Shown here piece after piece: positions 11,510 to 24,003 of a stretch of 64,000 nucleotides of DNA. Within the stretch, counting starts at the first letter, position 1, and the number at the start of each line of letters is the position of its first letter. The DNA lies in assembly GCA_032622095.1 (NCBI GenBank), contig CP136067.1:176612556-176676555 (forward strand). Reading direction: 5' to 3'. The notes beneath the pieces were generated by a model that was not told the origin of the DNA, did no database searches, and saw only the letters and a list, made by a program, of their open reading frames with translations. Source of the DNA: Siphonodentalium dalli (Eukaryota > Mollusca > Scaphopoda > Gadilida > Siphonodentaliidae). Position numbers and translations under genes: made by a program.

Positions 11510-12219
11510 TTGCGCTAACTGCTCAATGTTTTAATGTGTTACAAAACGTCTGATAAAAATAGTTCTATCGGGAATATTCACACCATTTTTTTTCAGAGAA
11601 CATAGTGTAAATATAGTCCTATCGGGATATCGTAAAGGAGATTAATTAAACCCCTCAGACTGCCGAAACTGACGACATTAAATTCGCTTTTTCGTGTCCC
11701 GCGGAAATGAAACTTGTCTGTCCATTGATGACGTTATTTATTTGACATAGTATTTTTTTCTTCTGTTGTATTTGAACACTTGTTGCACGCGCAGGCTGCA
11801 CGATCATAATAACTTCAACCGATAAGCGCCGACTGATACCCGCGCAACAGTTTGTCTCAAATAAATTGTTATCAAAACGCAGGTTTATGGCCGCGGACAT
11901 AAGCCGATTAAGTGTAATGTAATTTATCCATGAATTTGACTGAAAAATTGTGATTCTATCACCATTAGCCACGAAAATGGGACCTCTAAACAGGCAAGTT
12001 TGATTTTCGGCGGACACGAACAAGCGAATTTATTGTCGGCAGTTTCGGCAGTCTGAGGGTTAATTAATCCCGAATTAAACGGAACTACTTTACGATAGTC
12101 CGATAGGACTATGTTTACTCTATGCATGTTCTCTGAAAAAATAGTGTGAATATTCCCGATAGAACTCTTTTTATCAGACGTTGTGTAACACCTTAAAACA
12201 TTGAGCAGTTATAGCGCAA
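11510..12219. mobile_element. Element with ~190-bp terminal inverted repeats
   Basis: The left end ttgcgctaactgctcaatgt is matched by the inverted right end ending cattgagcagttatagcgcaa. Similarity continues inward through 'tctatcgggaatattcacac' and the border word cagactgccgaaactg / cagtttcggcagtctg. The centre (about 11700..12000) holds a 122-codon open frame on the minus strand with no recognised family. Size and structure suit a non-autonomous DNA transposon; no clear TSD was found. Confidence 0.7.
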
Positions 12220-13069
12220 ACCGAAATGTGTTGTCTTGCAAGATATCCCACCGCTTTAGCTAAATTTACCTTCCTACAATATCCATAAAGAGGATCATAT
12301 ATTATATACCCACGGTTTTAATTATAGAATATAAAATATATTGGTTTCGCGAATGACCAACTCAGAATTCCGTTAAAATAACAATAACAACCAGCACCTA
12401 TAACGAACCGTTTACTGGACTTGGCCTACTGGTCGCGTAGTTCCGACTTTTAAATAAACGGAATTTCCAACTCTATAAATAAAAGCCCCACAATGCATTC
12501 GCCCTGTCCACCACGCAATATCAAAATCTCAGCAGCTAGATACACCACAGGTGGCGTAATAAATGCTCTTTATTATTTCCATATCAGGAATACAGTAACA
12601 AACAAGACAGCAGTAAAATAAATGGGGACAAAAAGTTAGTGTAATCATGTATGAAATTTCCAACTGTTAAAATTCTTTATAACAGTTGTGACTCCCACCC
12701 CCTCAAAATACCTCCATCATTCGATCCCCGTCCCCATCATAATGGGGACAATAATTACTAGTTGGGATACCAGGCAATGGTAACCATGTATTTTAACCTT
12801 TATGTTGTAGTGTAATAATGTATGAAATTTCCAACTACATGTGCATTAACTTTTTTTTACAAAAGTTGTGAATCATACACACTCAAAATCTAACTTCCAC
12901 CCCCACCCCACTACACTGTCCCTTCCACTTAAAAACATTCTGGAGATCAAGTTGGCCACAGGTGTTCAGTTATTTTATACCATGACTCCCTATTGTACTG
13001 TGTACAAACATGCTATATAATATATTTGTGCTGTACACCCTACTGTGTGTGAACAGGAGTCCGACCGTG
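12220..13069. other. Non-coding stretch
   Basis: No gene seen. 'attcgccctgt' with 'ggtggcgtaat' near 12495..12560 recurs at 14783..14855, so both are ends of one dispersed repeat. A loosely repeated pair 'gtaat.atgtatgaaatttccaact' lies at about 12640 and 12810. Confidence 0.5.
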
Positions 13070-13893
13070 GGTAACACGTTTCTACTGTGGGTAACACGTT
13101 TTAATGGCATTTCAATGGTTAAAGTTTATACCCATAGTAGAACTACATCCGAGTTGACCTTTCATTAACCTTCCATGACCTCGATCAAAATCACTCTATT
13201 TTTAAAATGTAGCGCCTCGCGATGAAAACAATTTGATACTTTCGATTCAATTGAATATTATACTCACTAATGCGATAAAAACGAACAGTTATTTCCGTGG
13301 AAATCACATCCAGATCAACAAATTGAACATATATTTCAAGAAATAGACGTAAAAAACTCGAACAACAAACGGTGGATTTCAAAATGACTTTCGTGGTTTC
13401 CTGTTCACTGTACGGCGGAGAAAAAAAAGTTCCCGCAATGTGTTATATTTATATTCATTAAATTCGTATTCCCATATATATATTCATGTTGTTTATTTAT
13501 GGCGGTTTCATCATGATTACAGTTTATTGTGAATTGGCTACAATGATACCATATTCGTACAATTGAATGTTGACCTAATTCAATGTATCAATACGCCTGA
13601 TCAGCTGTGATAGTGTACGTCGATGTACGGCCAAGTGTGGGGAACACAACGGGGATGATTGTGAATGGTGCGACAGAATCATCTTAATTTAAGTGGGTTT
13701 ATTTCGATTTCATAGCAGTTGTTGCTCCTGTACCGGTCATGGTATAAACAAAATACACACGTAGTGTTTCTGAATACCAAATTTACACCACTCGTGGGAT
13801 TGATGATTTACCACACTCGCTAAAGCTCGTGTGGTAAACCATCAATCCCACTCGTGGTGTAAATTTGGTATTCAGAAACACTACGTGTGTATT
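13070..13893. repeat. Dispersed element ending in a long hairpin (13752..13893)
   Basis: The hairpin arms are near-perfect over about 65 bases, starting aatacacacgtagtgtttct and closing with the complement ctacgtgtgtatt; the core is ccacactcgctaaagctcgtgtgg. The same design (a CACCACTCGTGG word, a GGTATAAACAAAATACAC flank, and TATACCCATAGTAG at the far side) recurs in the opposite orientation at 38820..39680, so both belong to one family. The outer limits are approximate. Confidence 0.65.
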
Positions 13894-14302
13894 CTATATA
13901 TACCCCACGTGTCTTGGACTGTTGCCAAATTCACAGTGCTCCATTAGAGGGCCTGCTTGGACTGTTGCCAAATTCACAATGTTAACTGCAGAGAGGTTGT
14001 ATGTTATTGGAGACGTTCTAATATGACAATAGGCTGGCCTAATTAACGAACCATGCACAGCTAAATACACACAAGCAACTTTTAATCTTCAAATAGATAC
14101 AATTGTCGGCCTCCAAAATTCAATATACTTTCTTATATACAAACAAACATTGAACTCATACCATTGTTTCACTTAACCAAAATAGCGAATTTCCCCAAAA
14201 GAACGCATATAGACTGCGCATGCAGAAAATAAAAGATGGCCGTTACTACAAAAAAAACAGACATGCGCACTCCAATTAAAATTACCCATAATTCAGTTCA
14301 CT

Positions 14303-14855
14303 ACACCAGGGGCTCCCAACAGGTTATAGAATGTTTTCAGGCTATCAGATTATTTATATTTTCGACTTTAAGTTTACAATTTGAGCCTGTCCTCACTCTA
14401 TCGATACGATTTATCATAAACATATTATACACCAGTGGCGTTAACTTTACAACTTCGGCATCTACGTGATTATATCGGTACGATTCAGTAAGGTACAAAC
14501 AATCTCCATAAAATACAGCAGGGGCTCCCAATAGGTTATTCCCATTTATTATGGGCTCCCAATAGGTTATACAATATTTTCAGGCTATCAGATTATTTAT
14601 ATTTTCAACAACATATTATTACACCGGTGACTTTAAGTTTACAATTTGAGCCTGTCCTGACTCTATCGATAGGATTTATCATATTTTCATAAACGTATTA
14701 TACACCGCTGGCGTTAACTTTACAATTTCGGCATCTACGTGATTATATCGGTACGATTGAGTAAGGTACAAACAATCTCCAATAATACATTCGCCCTGTA
14801 CTCCATGCGATATAAAAAAAAACAAATGCTAGTAACACCACACTAGGTGGCGTAA
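14303..14855 (+). repeat. Tandem duplication of a ~230-bp unit
   Basis: 'ggctatcagattatttatat' and 'ttacaatttgagcctgtcct' occur in both 14303..14508 and 14550..14782. Unit 2 has extra insertions. It continues into the attcgccctgt...ggtggcgtaat block shared with 12495. Confidence 0.8.
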
Positions 14856-15010
14856 TGAGAAATAAAAACATATTTTGTCAGCTTCTGTAACGCTTGTCCC
14901 GCTCTGTATCAAGGCTTTCTACATGGGACAAAAACATACCCCCTTAACTTTTTGCTCACGTTTCTTGCCATATATGGGTAACTCGCCAACTCCAATCTCC
15001 TCACTTCTCA

Positions 15011-15188
<178 letters not shown>

Positions 15189-15407
15189 CATCGATCATCT
15201 CTGGTGTTCGCGCCCTTCTACTCTTCTGCTCAACATCACATGCCATTCAATACAACAGTGTTCCAACATGCTATTGGAATTAAAATCTCTTTCAGTGCAA
15301 TACAATAGTCATCGCTGTTCAGATTTATTTCAGCTAATAAAATCCTTAATTAACACTGTATATGAAATTGTCAAAATACGTTTTCACCTACGCCCGTGCT
15401 ACGGTAT

Positions 15408-15427
15408 GGGGGGGGGGGGGGGGGGGG
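15408..15427 (+). repeat. Poly-G tract
   Basis: A run of 20 G, followed 150 bases later by a short (TA)n stretch at about 15566..15582. Confidence 0.9.
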
Positions 15428-15439
15428 TAGGGTGGGTCA

Positions 15440-16956
15440 TAAATACGTAACAACATACCATTACTTGTCGGGCTCTCTCTCTCATATGCGGGTGTCGCGC
15501 CCGCCCTCCCCTTGTTTTCCTGACAACTAGAAACTGCTTGCTTTTGTACACATGCGTTTATATATGTATATATATATATATATGCATACTAACATCGGGG
15601 GCCCCGTCCTCCACCCCTTATTAAAGCTCGTGGGCCCTACCCAATCAATTATTTGCCACGGACAGACATGGTGAGACTTTTGGTGGGCTTTTGTCATGCA
15701 AAACAACACCAAAACATCAAATTGAGGGTGAAGGAGAAGATCTCTCGATCTTTCGACCATCCTGGGCGCTTCGCGCCCTCCTACTACCACGACGTTTATT
15801 TGGAGCCGGCCTCGGCCTCGGCCTCGGCATACACTTTATAGTGTGTCCCCATACATTTATCATTTTATAGATGGACGTACGTGTTTTGGGTTGTCCATAC
15901 GTACTGACGTGATCATATTATATCCAAATAAGTAGGAGTAATACGATAATAAAAACCTCGGGAAACAGAATATTTATCCAATCGGACATGATTAATGTTA
16001 TTTATTTTATTTTGGACAAAATGCCATGGTTCCTTTAATGGCCGATCTGTAATATGGTCCGAAATTCCATACAAGAATTTTTGATGTGGTTCAACTAATT
16101 GGGCGTACTTTCTACTCAACCGGATATGACGTAAATAACAGGCAAGGATTTCCGTCTTATTTTTAGAATGCTGGACCACATTTTCGTTTTCATATCTACA
16201 TTTCAAGAACAATTTTCATTTGTAAGTCATTACACAAGTGCAATTTCTTAAGATAATATATATTACATTACAAAAGGATTATGTTCCAATTGAAGTGGGT
16301 GATAATTAATTCTATAAATTCAACCAAATAGCTAAAATGTGGGCCTAATTTTAAAGGTCAGTGATTCCAATTTCTGTGATTTAAACATTACAATTTTCAT
16401 AACCGGATGACGTAAAACTTAAAGGCGAATCATGTTGTTAATGGTACGGTATGTTCAATGTTGCGGCTTACTAAGTTACTCCTGATTGCTGTGGATATTT
16501 AAGATAAATACAACTAATAACTTAATTAATAACTTATTAATAGCTTAATATTAACATGATCATCATGATGATGTTATTTTTCAACGATTTAGATCAATTT
16601 AGCGCGGCCTGGCTACCGGTGTCAATAATGTGGGTCATCATCATGGAATCCCCTTTGATTTATTTTTGGATCGAGTGACCCCCAGCTGATGAAAATCCGT
16701 TTTCAAGAACACTTATACTTATATTACCAGCACCAGTCATGTGTGCAACCTTATTTACATTATCTGCACATGATGTACATGTTTAAGACTAAACTTAAAA
16801 AACTGCCAGAAAGAAAATATAGTATTTAATTAGAGCCATAGACTAGAGTTATATATCATTTTCCACCAGTACAAAAACCTGGGAACTTTTTGATGTGGCA
16901 GGGTCCATGGAATTTTATAACATTGAAAAAAGCAGTGCAGGTAATATATTTCTTAG
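15440..16956. other. Non-coding stretch
   Basis: No recognisable gene, RNA or repeat partner. The 99-codon minus-strand frame at 15913..16212 has no family resemblance and no splice-consistent neighbours. A short CATCATGATGATG palindrome lies near 16560. Confidence 0.45.
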
Positions 16957-17280
16957 TTAAAGGTACTCAACCCGTAAAGAGGGTCCCCATCTCAACAGAT
17001 TCCAACAACAACAATCCGATCGGAGGGTCCTATATTACTATTTCTTTGGCTTTGGGGGTAAAAAATATTTGATTCGAGTCGAGTAACCCATCAAACAAAG
17101 CTCAGAGTTATTAGATATTGATTTTTGAAATTTGTTATAAACTCGAGATCAGTACTACTAACTGCCGTAATCTGCTCTGGATGTGTTCTCCAAATCTATT
17201 CAAACAGACAAGGATGGATAACTCTAAAATCAAGTGGTAATTTTAACGCAACTTTGACTGAGTTCTGGGCCAGATAGTAT

Positions 17281-18549
17281 GGGAACGGGACTACCCGCCC
17301 CCGAGACAACCCGCCCCTGTGCTATTTTGGGGGCGGGTTGTCCCGATAAATGAGGGCGGGTTGTCCCGAAATTGTTAATAGTGATTATGTTCTTTTATGT
17401 TCTTTGATGATATATTATTAAAGATTTTGATCAACAAAACATGTGTTTATTCATTAATTATGTCAATGCGTGGACTGAGATAAAGAATGACACGATGTTT
17501 TGACAACTGAACGGCATTTAAGGTAAGTGAAGACTAATTAAAAGGGGTGCTTTCAAAACAAACATTTGATGCAAATGGTTCATTATCACAGTGTGTTATC
17601 ACAACACTTAGTGATCGGGATTCATCTCACTGATGTTAACTGGAGGTGAGTATACAAACAGCCTTTGTACGATGCCGACGGACACACATCAACCGTCGGC
17701 CTTAAGACGACATATGGTCAGAAGGGTCCATTGCACAATTTCATCCGTCAGTTGCTGGCTCTTCCCTTCCTCCCGGCTCCACAAATAAGAGAAACGTTCC
17801 AGGAGTACAATGACAGGGAGGTCCTAGACTACATGCAGCGCCAGTGGATCACAAGCTCATCATTCCCCCAAGAGAGTTGGAGCATATACCTATATGACGT
17901 CCGCACCAACAACGACATCGAAGCATGGCATAGACGAATGAATACAATGGGGACCGGCTTAGATTTTTATACCATGGTCCCACTTCTGCAGAAGGAGGCC
18001 CAGACGGTTACTACCCGAGTCACCTCGGCAGATCTCGACACAGAATCCCGATCACGTTACACAATCCAGGCCATGAAGATTAGGGAGTTTTGGGATGATT
18101 ACATGTCCGATCCACCGAGGTTAACAACAGCCAGCTTTCTGAAGAAGTGCTCAAACGTCTACGGAACGAAGAAGAGACCGGCACAGTGCAGACAGACACC
18201 AGCAGCAGCAGCCTCAAATTAATCATTGTTCGTTAAACTTATTAAATTTGGTTTTTAATCTTCGTTCATTAAACTTCGTATAATAAATAAACATATTATC
18301 GTTGATGCATTTTTGTGTTCATAAGTTATATTATATTACATGTGTATTTATTGTTGTCTATGTTGTTAAATCAAATAATCTATAATAAAAAACAACCCAG
18401 TTTCGTTAAACAAACATCTCATAATCCCCTCACACCTCCTAATTAGCCACTGATTACCGCTAATTGATTTTTGGGGGCGGGTTGTCCGGGGGCGGGTTGT
18501 CTCAGAGTGAACGGGGCGGGTTGTCTCGGGGGCGGGTAGTCACGGACCC
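17281..18549 (+). mobile_element. MULE-type DNA transposon with 9-bp TSD
   Basis: The direct repeat agatagtat flanks it at 17272..17280 and 18550..18558; the uninterrupted repeat at 32817 has this word once, with one base change. The ends are inverted (gggaacgggactaccc against gggtccgtgactaccc, then cgcccccgagacaacccgcc), followed by several ggcgggttgtc subterminal repeats. A 9-bp TSD and the encoded transposase tail both fit Mutator-like elements. The 1.27 kb length shows an internally deleted copy. Confidence 0.9.
17665..18222 (+). pseudogene. C-terminal fragment of a MULE transposase
   Basis: Open for about 185 codons and ending taa. It contains NFIRQLLALPFLP, then a Trp-rich stretch, then the block RTNNDIEAWHRRMN. 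The sequence 'LPFLP ... W ... RTNN..E.WHRR.N' is the conserved tail of MULE-domain transposases in invertebrates. The catalytic DDE region upstream is missing. The frame enters at a possible acceptor (caaacag before 17662), and no ATG opens it, so it is the last exon or a deletion product. Poly-A-like aataaa words follow at about 18283. It lies wholly inside the inverted repeats of the element at 17281..18549. Confidence 0.75.
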
Positions 18550-18711
18550 AGATAGTATTCCCGATAATGAAAAATAATAGATTTCTAAAATCGATATCTA
18601 ACAAATCTGAGCTTTGATGGGTGACTTCCTCGACTCGAATCAAATATTTTTGACCCCCGAAGCCATTGAAATAGTAATTGAGAGGAGTTTTATCGGGTTG
18701 AGTACCTTTAA

Positions 18712-19665
18712 TACCTGTTCCTTAATATTGTATTTCACTGTAGATGAAGGTCAGATGAAGATGTGGGAAATATTGCTTTGAGTCGCTTAAAATTGTGGAA
18801 TTTCTACCTGGTAATTAATTCAATGTTTAATTATTGCAATATCAGTTCGTACAAGTCACAGACAAGCATGCATCTTCATATTTTTATCTTTTTTGTTCGG
18901 TCTTGAATGTAACCGCCGGGGAAGTGGGTGGCTATCTTTGGCCTGCCAGTGGGCGGGCAAAGTGCACTTTCAGTCTTTCATTCTTCATAGAATGGCATAG
19001 AAAACATGATATATCAGCTACAATTAACAACCTGCAACAACAGTGTTATATTGTACTTAAGAGTTAGAGAAACTATACATGTATCCTTCCCTATATTAGC
19101 TTCATCCTGGAAAGTGGTTCACAATGCTGCACAACCAACAAATATTGTTTTAAATAATTACTTTCTGACTGAAAAAAACCTGTTTCTGGAATTTGTAGTA
19201 ATTGTTCTCCCTCTTGCCCTTGGTTACTTCTTATAAAGTCGTAATTTGTAGTAACTTGTTCTCCCTCTTGCCCTTGGTTACTTCTTATAAAGTCGAAAAA
19301 TAACGCGGGTTATATATTTCTTAGTTATGATCTGTTCCTTAATAATGTATTTCACTGTAGGTGAAGGTCCTAACTCGAAATTTCATGATTTAAGTGACTT
19401 TGTGGGATATTTTGCTTTGCGTCGTTTACTATAATGGAATTTCTCCTGAGTAATTAATTCAATGTTTATTGCCATATCAGTTCAGAAAAGTATGCAATTG
19501 AAGTTTTTAGAAGTTGAAAAGAGCGGCAAAGTGATAATAATGGCGAAAATGTGAGTTCCCGACCATTCAACTAATATTGGAAACCCCGTAATGAAATTGC
19601 CATGTGGATAGATGGTTTATGATTACCTTTATACGTTATTTCTGACATTTAACTGTATTTCCATG
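18712..19665. repeat. Two diverged copies of a ~150-bp sequence plus AT-rich spacer
   Basis: 'gttccttaat' with gtatttcactgtag and taattaattcaatgttta is present at 18717..18850 and 19327..19490. A ~50-bp tandem copy (gttctccctcttgcccttgg) lies at 19203..19295. No gene was recognised. Confidence 0.6.
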
Positions 19666-20153
19666 TTAAAGGTACTCAACCCGATAAAACTCCTCTCAAT
19701 TACTATTTCAATGGCTTCGGGGGTCAAAAATATTTGATTCGAGTCGAGGAAGTCACCCATCAAAGCTCAGATTTGTTAGATATCGATTTTAGAAATCTAT
19801 TATTTTTCATTATCGGGAATTGTTTCTGGCCCAGAAGACAGTAAAAAATTCGTTGTTATTACCAACTTGATCATAGAGTTATCCATCCTTGTCTGTTTGA
19901 ATATAATTTTGGCGTAAAATCTCGAGCATGTTACCAAATTGACGGCAGTTATTGGTACTCATCTCGAGAACATAAGAATTTTCAAAAATCAATATCTAAT
20001 AACTCTGAGCTTTGTTTGATGGGTTCCTCGACTCGAATCAAATATTTTTTACCCCCAAAGCCAAAGAAATAGTAATATAGGACCCTCTGATTGGATTGTT
20101 GTTGTTGGAATCTGTTGAGATGGGGACCCTCTTTACGGGTTGAGTACCTTTAA
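19666..20153. mobile_element. TTAA MITE family 1, intact copy (488 bp)
   Basis: TTAA at both ends, and the same length, orientation and almost the same sequence as 9413..9900 (only a couple of substitutions seen). The near-identity points to recent movement. Confidence 0.9.
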
Positions 20154-20704
20154 TCCAATGCGGAACTATCGAGTCATTTGGCTTCCGAACCATTCAGTAT
20201 AATAAATTGAAACTGTCGGAAAATCTTCCTCAGGTAGCCATAATTGTGCATACACACAAACAGCATTCTCTCTTGTTCGCTTCCTTGTATAAACTGGTAT
20301 GTAAATTCACTCCAAAATGTTCCATTTCTTAGCCGACTTTCGGTTTCTGATCACCTCTTAGTGGTTCCATTTCTCAGCTGATTCACAAACTATCTATTGC
20401 TATTCTACAGCCCAATTCGTGTCACATTACGGCGCTAGTTACTTTGTATGATTTCCTACGACTACTAGGATCTTCAGAAATATCCCACGTAACATTTGAT
20501 ACATATATGAGCCGATATTCCCGGTCTAGTTGTCAATTAAATTGCGATTACATATGTGATGGTTATGCATATTAACCGGTAATGAGGACACTTGCAATTT
20601 TTTTTTATATTTTATTGGCTTATAATGGACGTATAATGTAGTGAAATCGTATCTTGCATCGTGTCGTTTATTTATAAATTCATGCATAGTTATATAAAAG
20701 CCGG
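20154..20704. other. Non-coding stretch
   Basis: No gene or repeat partner recognised. 'ctgatcacctcttagtggttccatttctcagctgat' near 20346 has a loose inverse counterpart near 21880..21925. Confidence 0.4.
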
Positions 20705-21425
20705 ATCTATGACAAATTTTATGATGATCAAACTAGAGGTACGACCTTAGCCCGTGCTAAAGGATTTAGTCATACAAAGAGTACAATCCAAGATGGCTGC
20801 GGGCGGCCATGTTTTTGGGCCGAATGACCCCAAAATTACTCGTTCCCATCTACTTGTCAATATTAACATCCATGACAAATTTCATGATGAACAGTACGAC
20901 CTGTAGCCGGTGCTAATGGATTGAATTTTGAAGTCAAAGATGGCCGCTGGCGGCCATGTTTTTTGTCTGAATGACCCCAAAATGACTCGTTCCTATCTAC
21001 ATGTCATTATTAACATCCATGACAAATTTTATGATGATCAGACTAAAGGTACGACATGTACATGTAGCCCGTGCTATAGGATCTGGTCATACAAAGAGTA
21101 AAATCCAAGATGGCTGCTGGCAGCCATGTATTTTGGCCGAATGACCTCAAAATGAATCGTTCCCATCTACATGTCATTATTAACATCCATGACAAATTTT
21201 ATGATGATCAGACTAAAGGTACGACCTGTAGCCCGTGCTAAAGGATTTAGTCATACAAAGAGTAAAATCCAAGATGGCTGCTGGTGGCCATGTTTTTTGG
21301 CCGATTGACCCCAAAATGACTCGTTCCCATCTACATATACATGTCATTATTAACATTCATAACAAATTTTATGATGATCAGACTAAAAGTACGACCTGTA
21401 GCCCGTGCTAAAGAATTTAGTCATG
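20705..21425 (+). repeat. ~160-bp tandem repeat, 4-5 units
   Basis: 'acaaattttatgatgatcag' recurs near 20712, 20874, 21021, 21190 and 21360, each time followed by a gtacgac word and then an 'agatggc.gc.ggc.gccatg' block. No protein frame is maintained across units. Confidence 0.85.
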
Positions 21426-22199
21426 AAATCACTAAGACGCGGACCGTACCTGATTTCCAGAACTAAGATGTGGAACCATGGATACTAAGAACTGAAACCC
21501 ACGTGTTAGCCCGAAAATTGGCTATATATCATATATCCTTGAAACATCTGACAACATAACACCTATAAATCATTACTTGACGTTCTTGTGTAGTATTATT
21601 TCATCTGGTGTGGTCGCGAAACTATTTTATCTTAGAAAAAATAACGATTTTGTCAGTCAACTGCGCAAAATGGTGTGAATTTTTGGTGATCAATGTTTCT
21701 TTTAGTGTAAACAAATATATTTGTCATACCAATTTCAGAATATTAGCGTTTAGTGTTAACCATAGCTAATAACTGCAAACGGCAGCCGGTCAAATTGTGA
21801 TATACATGTATTGTGATAAAACTTACCGTTTTTTGGACAACACCCTCCATTTTTCTCAAAAATCGACTATGACTGTCAACAAAAATCAGCTAAGAAATGA
21901 CACATAAAACTGCTAAGAAGTGATCTCATAGGAGCAGTTGAGCACCAGTGATAAGGTTCCCTGTCAAAAAGTTCCAAGGTTTTGTACTGGTGAAATATGA
22001 TCTCTATGAGCGTTAGCCTGAGTAGAGATTCATGGCATGATCTACCAATGAGTCAGTTATCTGAATGACATTTCAGTGGCCGTTACCATATATAATCACT
22101 ACTGTATGTAATAAGAGAGAAGTGCAGTACTTTAATAGTTAGCGGCACATGGAATTGTCAGTGGTCACCCATCCAAGGACTAACTGAGTGCGATATCAC
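21426..22199. other. Non-coding stretch
   Basis: AT-rich, no gene recognised. Confidence 0.4.
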
Positions 22200-22616
22200 T
22201 TAAAGATGGATAATCCGAATTAATGCTCACAAATTACTATTTCCGTGGCTTCGGGGTTGAAAAATATTTGATTCGAGTCAAGGAACCCACCCATCAAAGC
22301 TCAGAGTGATCAGATATCGATGTTTGAAATCTATTATTTTTCACGACCGATAATTTTAGGTGGCCCAGTAAACAGTCGACAAGAAGACTTTCTCTGACCA
22401 AATTGCGGATGAAGATGGATAACTCTAAAATCAAGGTTTTTTTTTTTTATCAAAATGTTGATAAATAACAGGTTTTGGGCAATTTTATACTATAGTTGAC
22501 TCTGGTTAGCATTATTTTTGGGCATTTACTCAATTCTGAATTTCAAAAAATGTTGTTGTTGTTGTTGTTGGAATCTGATGATATGGGGACCATTGAATCG
22601 GATTGTGTACCTTTAA
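22200..22616. mobile_element. Diverged TTAA MITE family 1 copy
   Basis: TTAA at both ends. It keeps ggcttcgggg, the aaaatatttgattcgagtc block and the gttgttgttggaatctg end, but is clearly older than the 488-bp copies. Confidence 0.7.
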
Positions 22617-22818
22617 TACTCTCAGGTGCCTATTAATTGTGATGGTCTAATAATACAGACCATCACCACTAGTATTATTAGACCATCACAGACCGTTATG
22701 GATGGCGATTTAGGCTGAAATTAATAACAGTGATGGCAATTTGACTCTATGGTGATCGTTGGGGATCTTCTCCAAATTTAATAATCATGCTGACACTATT
22801 AGTAGGCACATGAGAGTA
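22617..22818. mobile_element. Small MITE with inner hairpin
   Basis: The ends tactctcaggtgccta and taggcacatgagagta are inverted with one mismatch. Inside, tgatggtctaataatac...gtattattagaccatca forms a 17-bp stem (about 22638..22690). It abuts the TTAA of the previous element. Confidence 0.65.
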
Positions 22819-22932
22819 ACTTTGTTCACACAAGCATCTAATGATTGACCAAGAGATCTGGACCTCTCTTGTAGAGAATAAATTCATCGGCCTTCTGTAT
22901 TTACACCGCATATAGTATCTACAGTAATGGCT

Positions 22933-23141
22933 GTAATGCCCTAAATAATCGACTCCTTAACCACAGCAGAATTATGGGTAACTTTTCAGGATATAGTCGG
23001 AAAGATGGCTTGTTGCCATTCATCGGAAAGCTCTCACTGAGAGCTTTCTGATGAATGGCAACAAGCCATATTAACGACAAAATCCTGAAAAGTTGCCCAT
23101 AATTCTGCTGTGGTTAAGGAGTCGATTATTTAGGGCATTAC
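22933..23141. mobile_element. Hairpin MITE (GTAATGCCCTAAAT family), copy 1
   Basis: An almost full-length palindrome: gtaatgccctaaataatcga at the left is matched by its complement ending at 23141. The core is gaaagctctcactgagagctttc. A second copy lies in the HIGD1A intron at 26399..26558. Confidence 0.85.
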
Positions 23142-23376
23142 TGTATTATACAACAATGGGCAGTTCTTAACCCTCTCTTTGAAGTTGAATTTAACACACT
23201 CCCTCCACACTGTTTCCACTGTAAAAAAATGCCATTACACTGCAGTCTATATAAGCCAGGGTTCTTGTTTCCACTAAAAACTAATTTTATACATTAAACC
23301 ATACTATCTGGATGGTGACAATAGGGCACACGGGTTATACCATATGAATCACATGGTGTCAGTGGTAGTAAAGGAA

Positions 23377-23825
23377 TTAACCCTTTACCCAACAGAACGG
23401 CCCTGTGCCAATGCATTCTCTTATATATGCGAGTCGACCATAGGTCGCCTCGCATATATAAGAGAATGCATTGGCCTAACAATTTTTTACAATTTTAATA
23501 ATTTTTTCTTGTATTCTTTAACAATTTTATAATTTCACCCATACAGAGCCCCAGACAAACATGAGCAGATGACACTCTTCTATATGCTTCTATATATTTG
23601 TGGGGCTCCCTGCAGGGTAATGGATGTTTTTTATTTTATGTCCTAAAAATTGTAAGAAACATTTATTTTAAAAAAATGATAAAAAATTGTTAGGCCAATG
23701 TATTCTCTTATATATGCGAGGCGACTTATGGTCGACTCGCATATATAAGAGAATGCTTTGGCACAGGGTATAAATTTTAGGCTGTTGAAGCTTTATTTGG
23801 CCGTTTTGTTGGGTAAAGGAATTAA
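23377..23825. mobile_element. TTAA MITE family 2 with two internal hairpins
   Basis: TTAA flanks at 23377 and 23822, with termini ccctttacccaacagaacgg / ccgttttgttgggtaaagga. It holds hairpins at 23408..23474 and 23695..23761 in mirror arrangement, each built from ccaatgcattctcttatata...; the loops read GTCGACC(ATA)GGTCG. The CCC start and TTAA target suit a piggyBac-like source. It ends 77 bp upstream of the HIGD1A exon acceptor at 23903. Confidence 0.85.
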
Positions 23826-23936
23826 TGGATTCCCCAAATACTTTAGTGTTGAGACAACACACTCTTTTTTCCAATTCAGACAATTCTCCTTAATATTTTC
23901 AGTTGGTCCTACCAGTGTCCAGTAACCCAAACAGCT

Positions 23937-24003
23937 ATGTCCCATGAGAGCAATACTAGCAAACTATGGAGAAAAACAAAGGATGCACCAATTGTTCCAC
24001 TAG
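23937..24003 (+). CDS. HIGD1A: HIG1-domain mitochondrial protein, coding exon 1
   Basis: The exon probably starts at 23903 after ttttcag. The first ATG is at 23937 and a ggtgagt donor follows 24003. It encodes MSHESNTSKLWRKTKDAPIVPL plus one base of a Gly codon (phase 1), which joins in frame to 26730. The basic 'LWRK.K.AP.VP.G' stretch is the conserved lead-in of HIG1 proteins (LIRKAKEAPFVPVG in vertebrate HIGD1A). Any 5' non-coding exon further upstream was not identified. HIGD1A proteins sit in the mitochondrial inner membrane and tune respiratory complexes III and IV under low oxygen; this role is known for the family, not shown here. Confidence 0.85.

Larger units (their letters stand above)
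16957..18711. mobile_element. TTAA MITE family 1, interrupted copy
   Basis: TTAA lies at 16957..16960 and 18708..18711, with the same termini as at 9413 in reverse orientation. Removing the nested MULE and one target duplication leaves about 477 bp, close to the 488 bp of intact copies. Confidence 0.9.

Noticed and set aside
17665-18222. Host gene with a conserved 185-aa protein
   Set aside because: It lies inside inverted repeats with a 9-bp target duplication and carries the MULE tail signature, so it belongs to the transposon.
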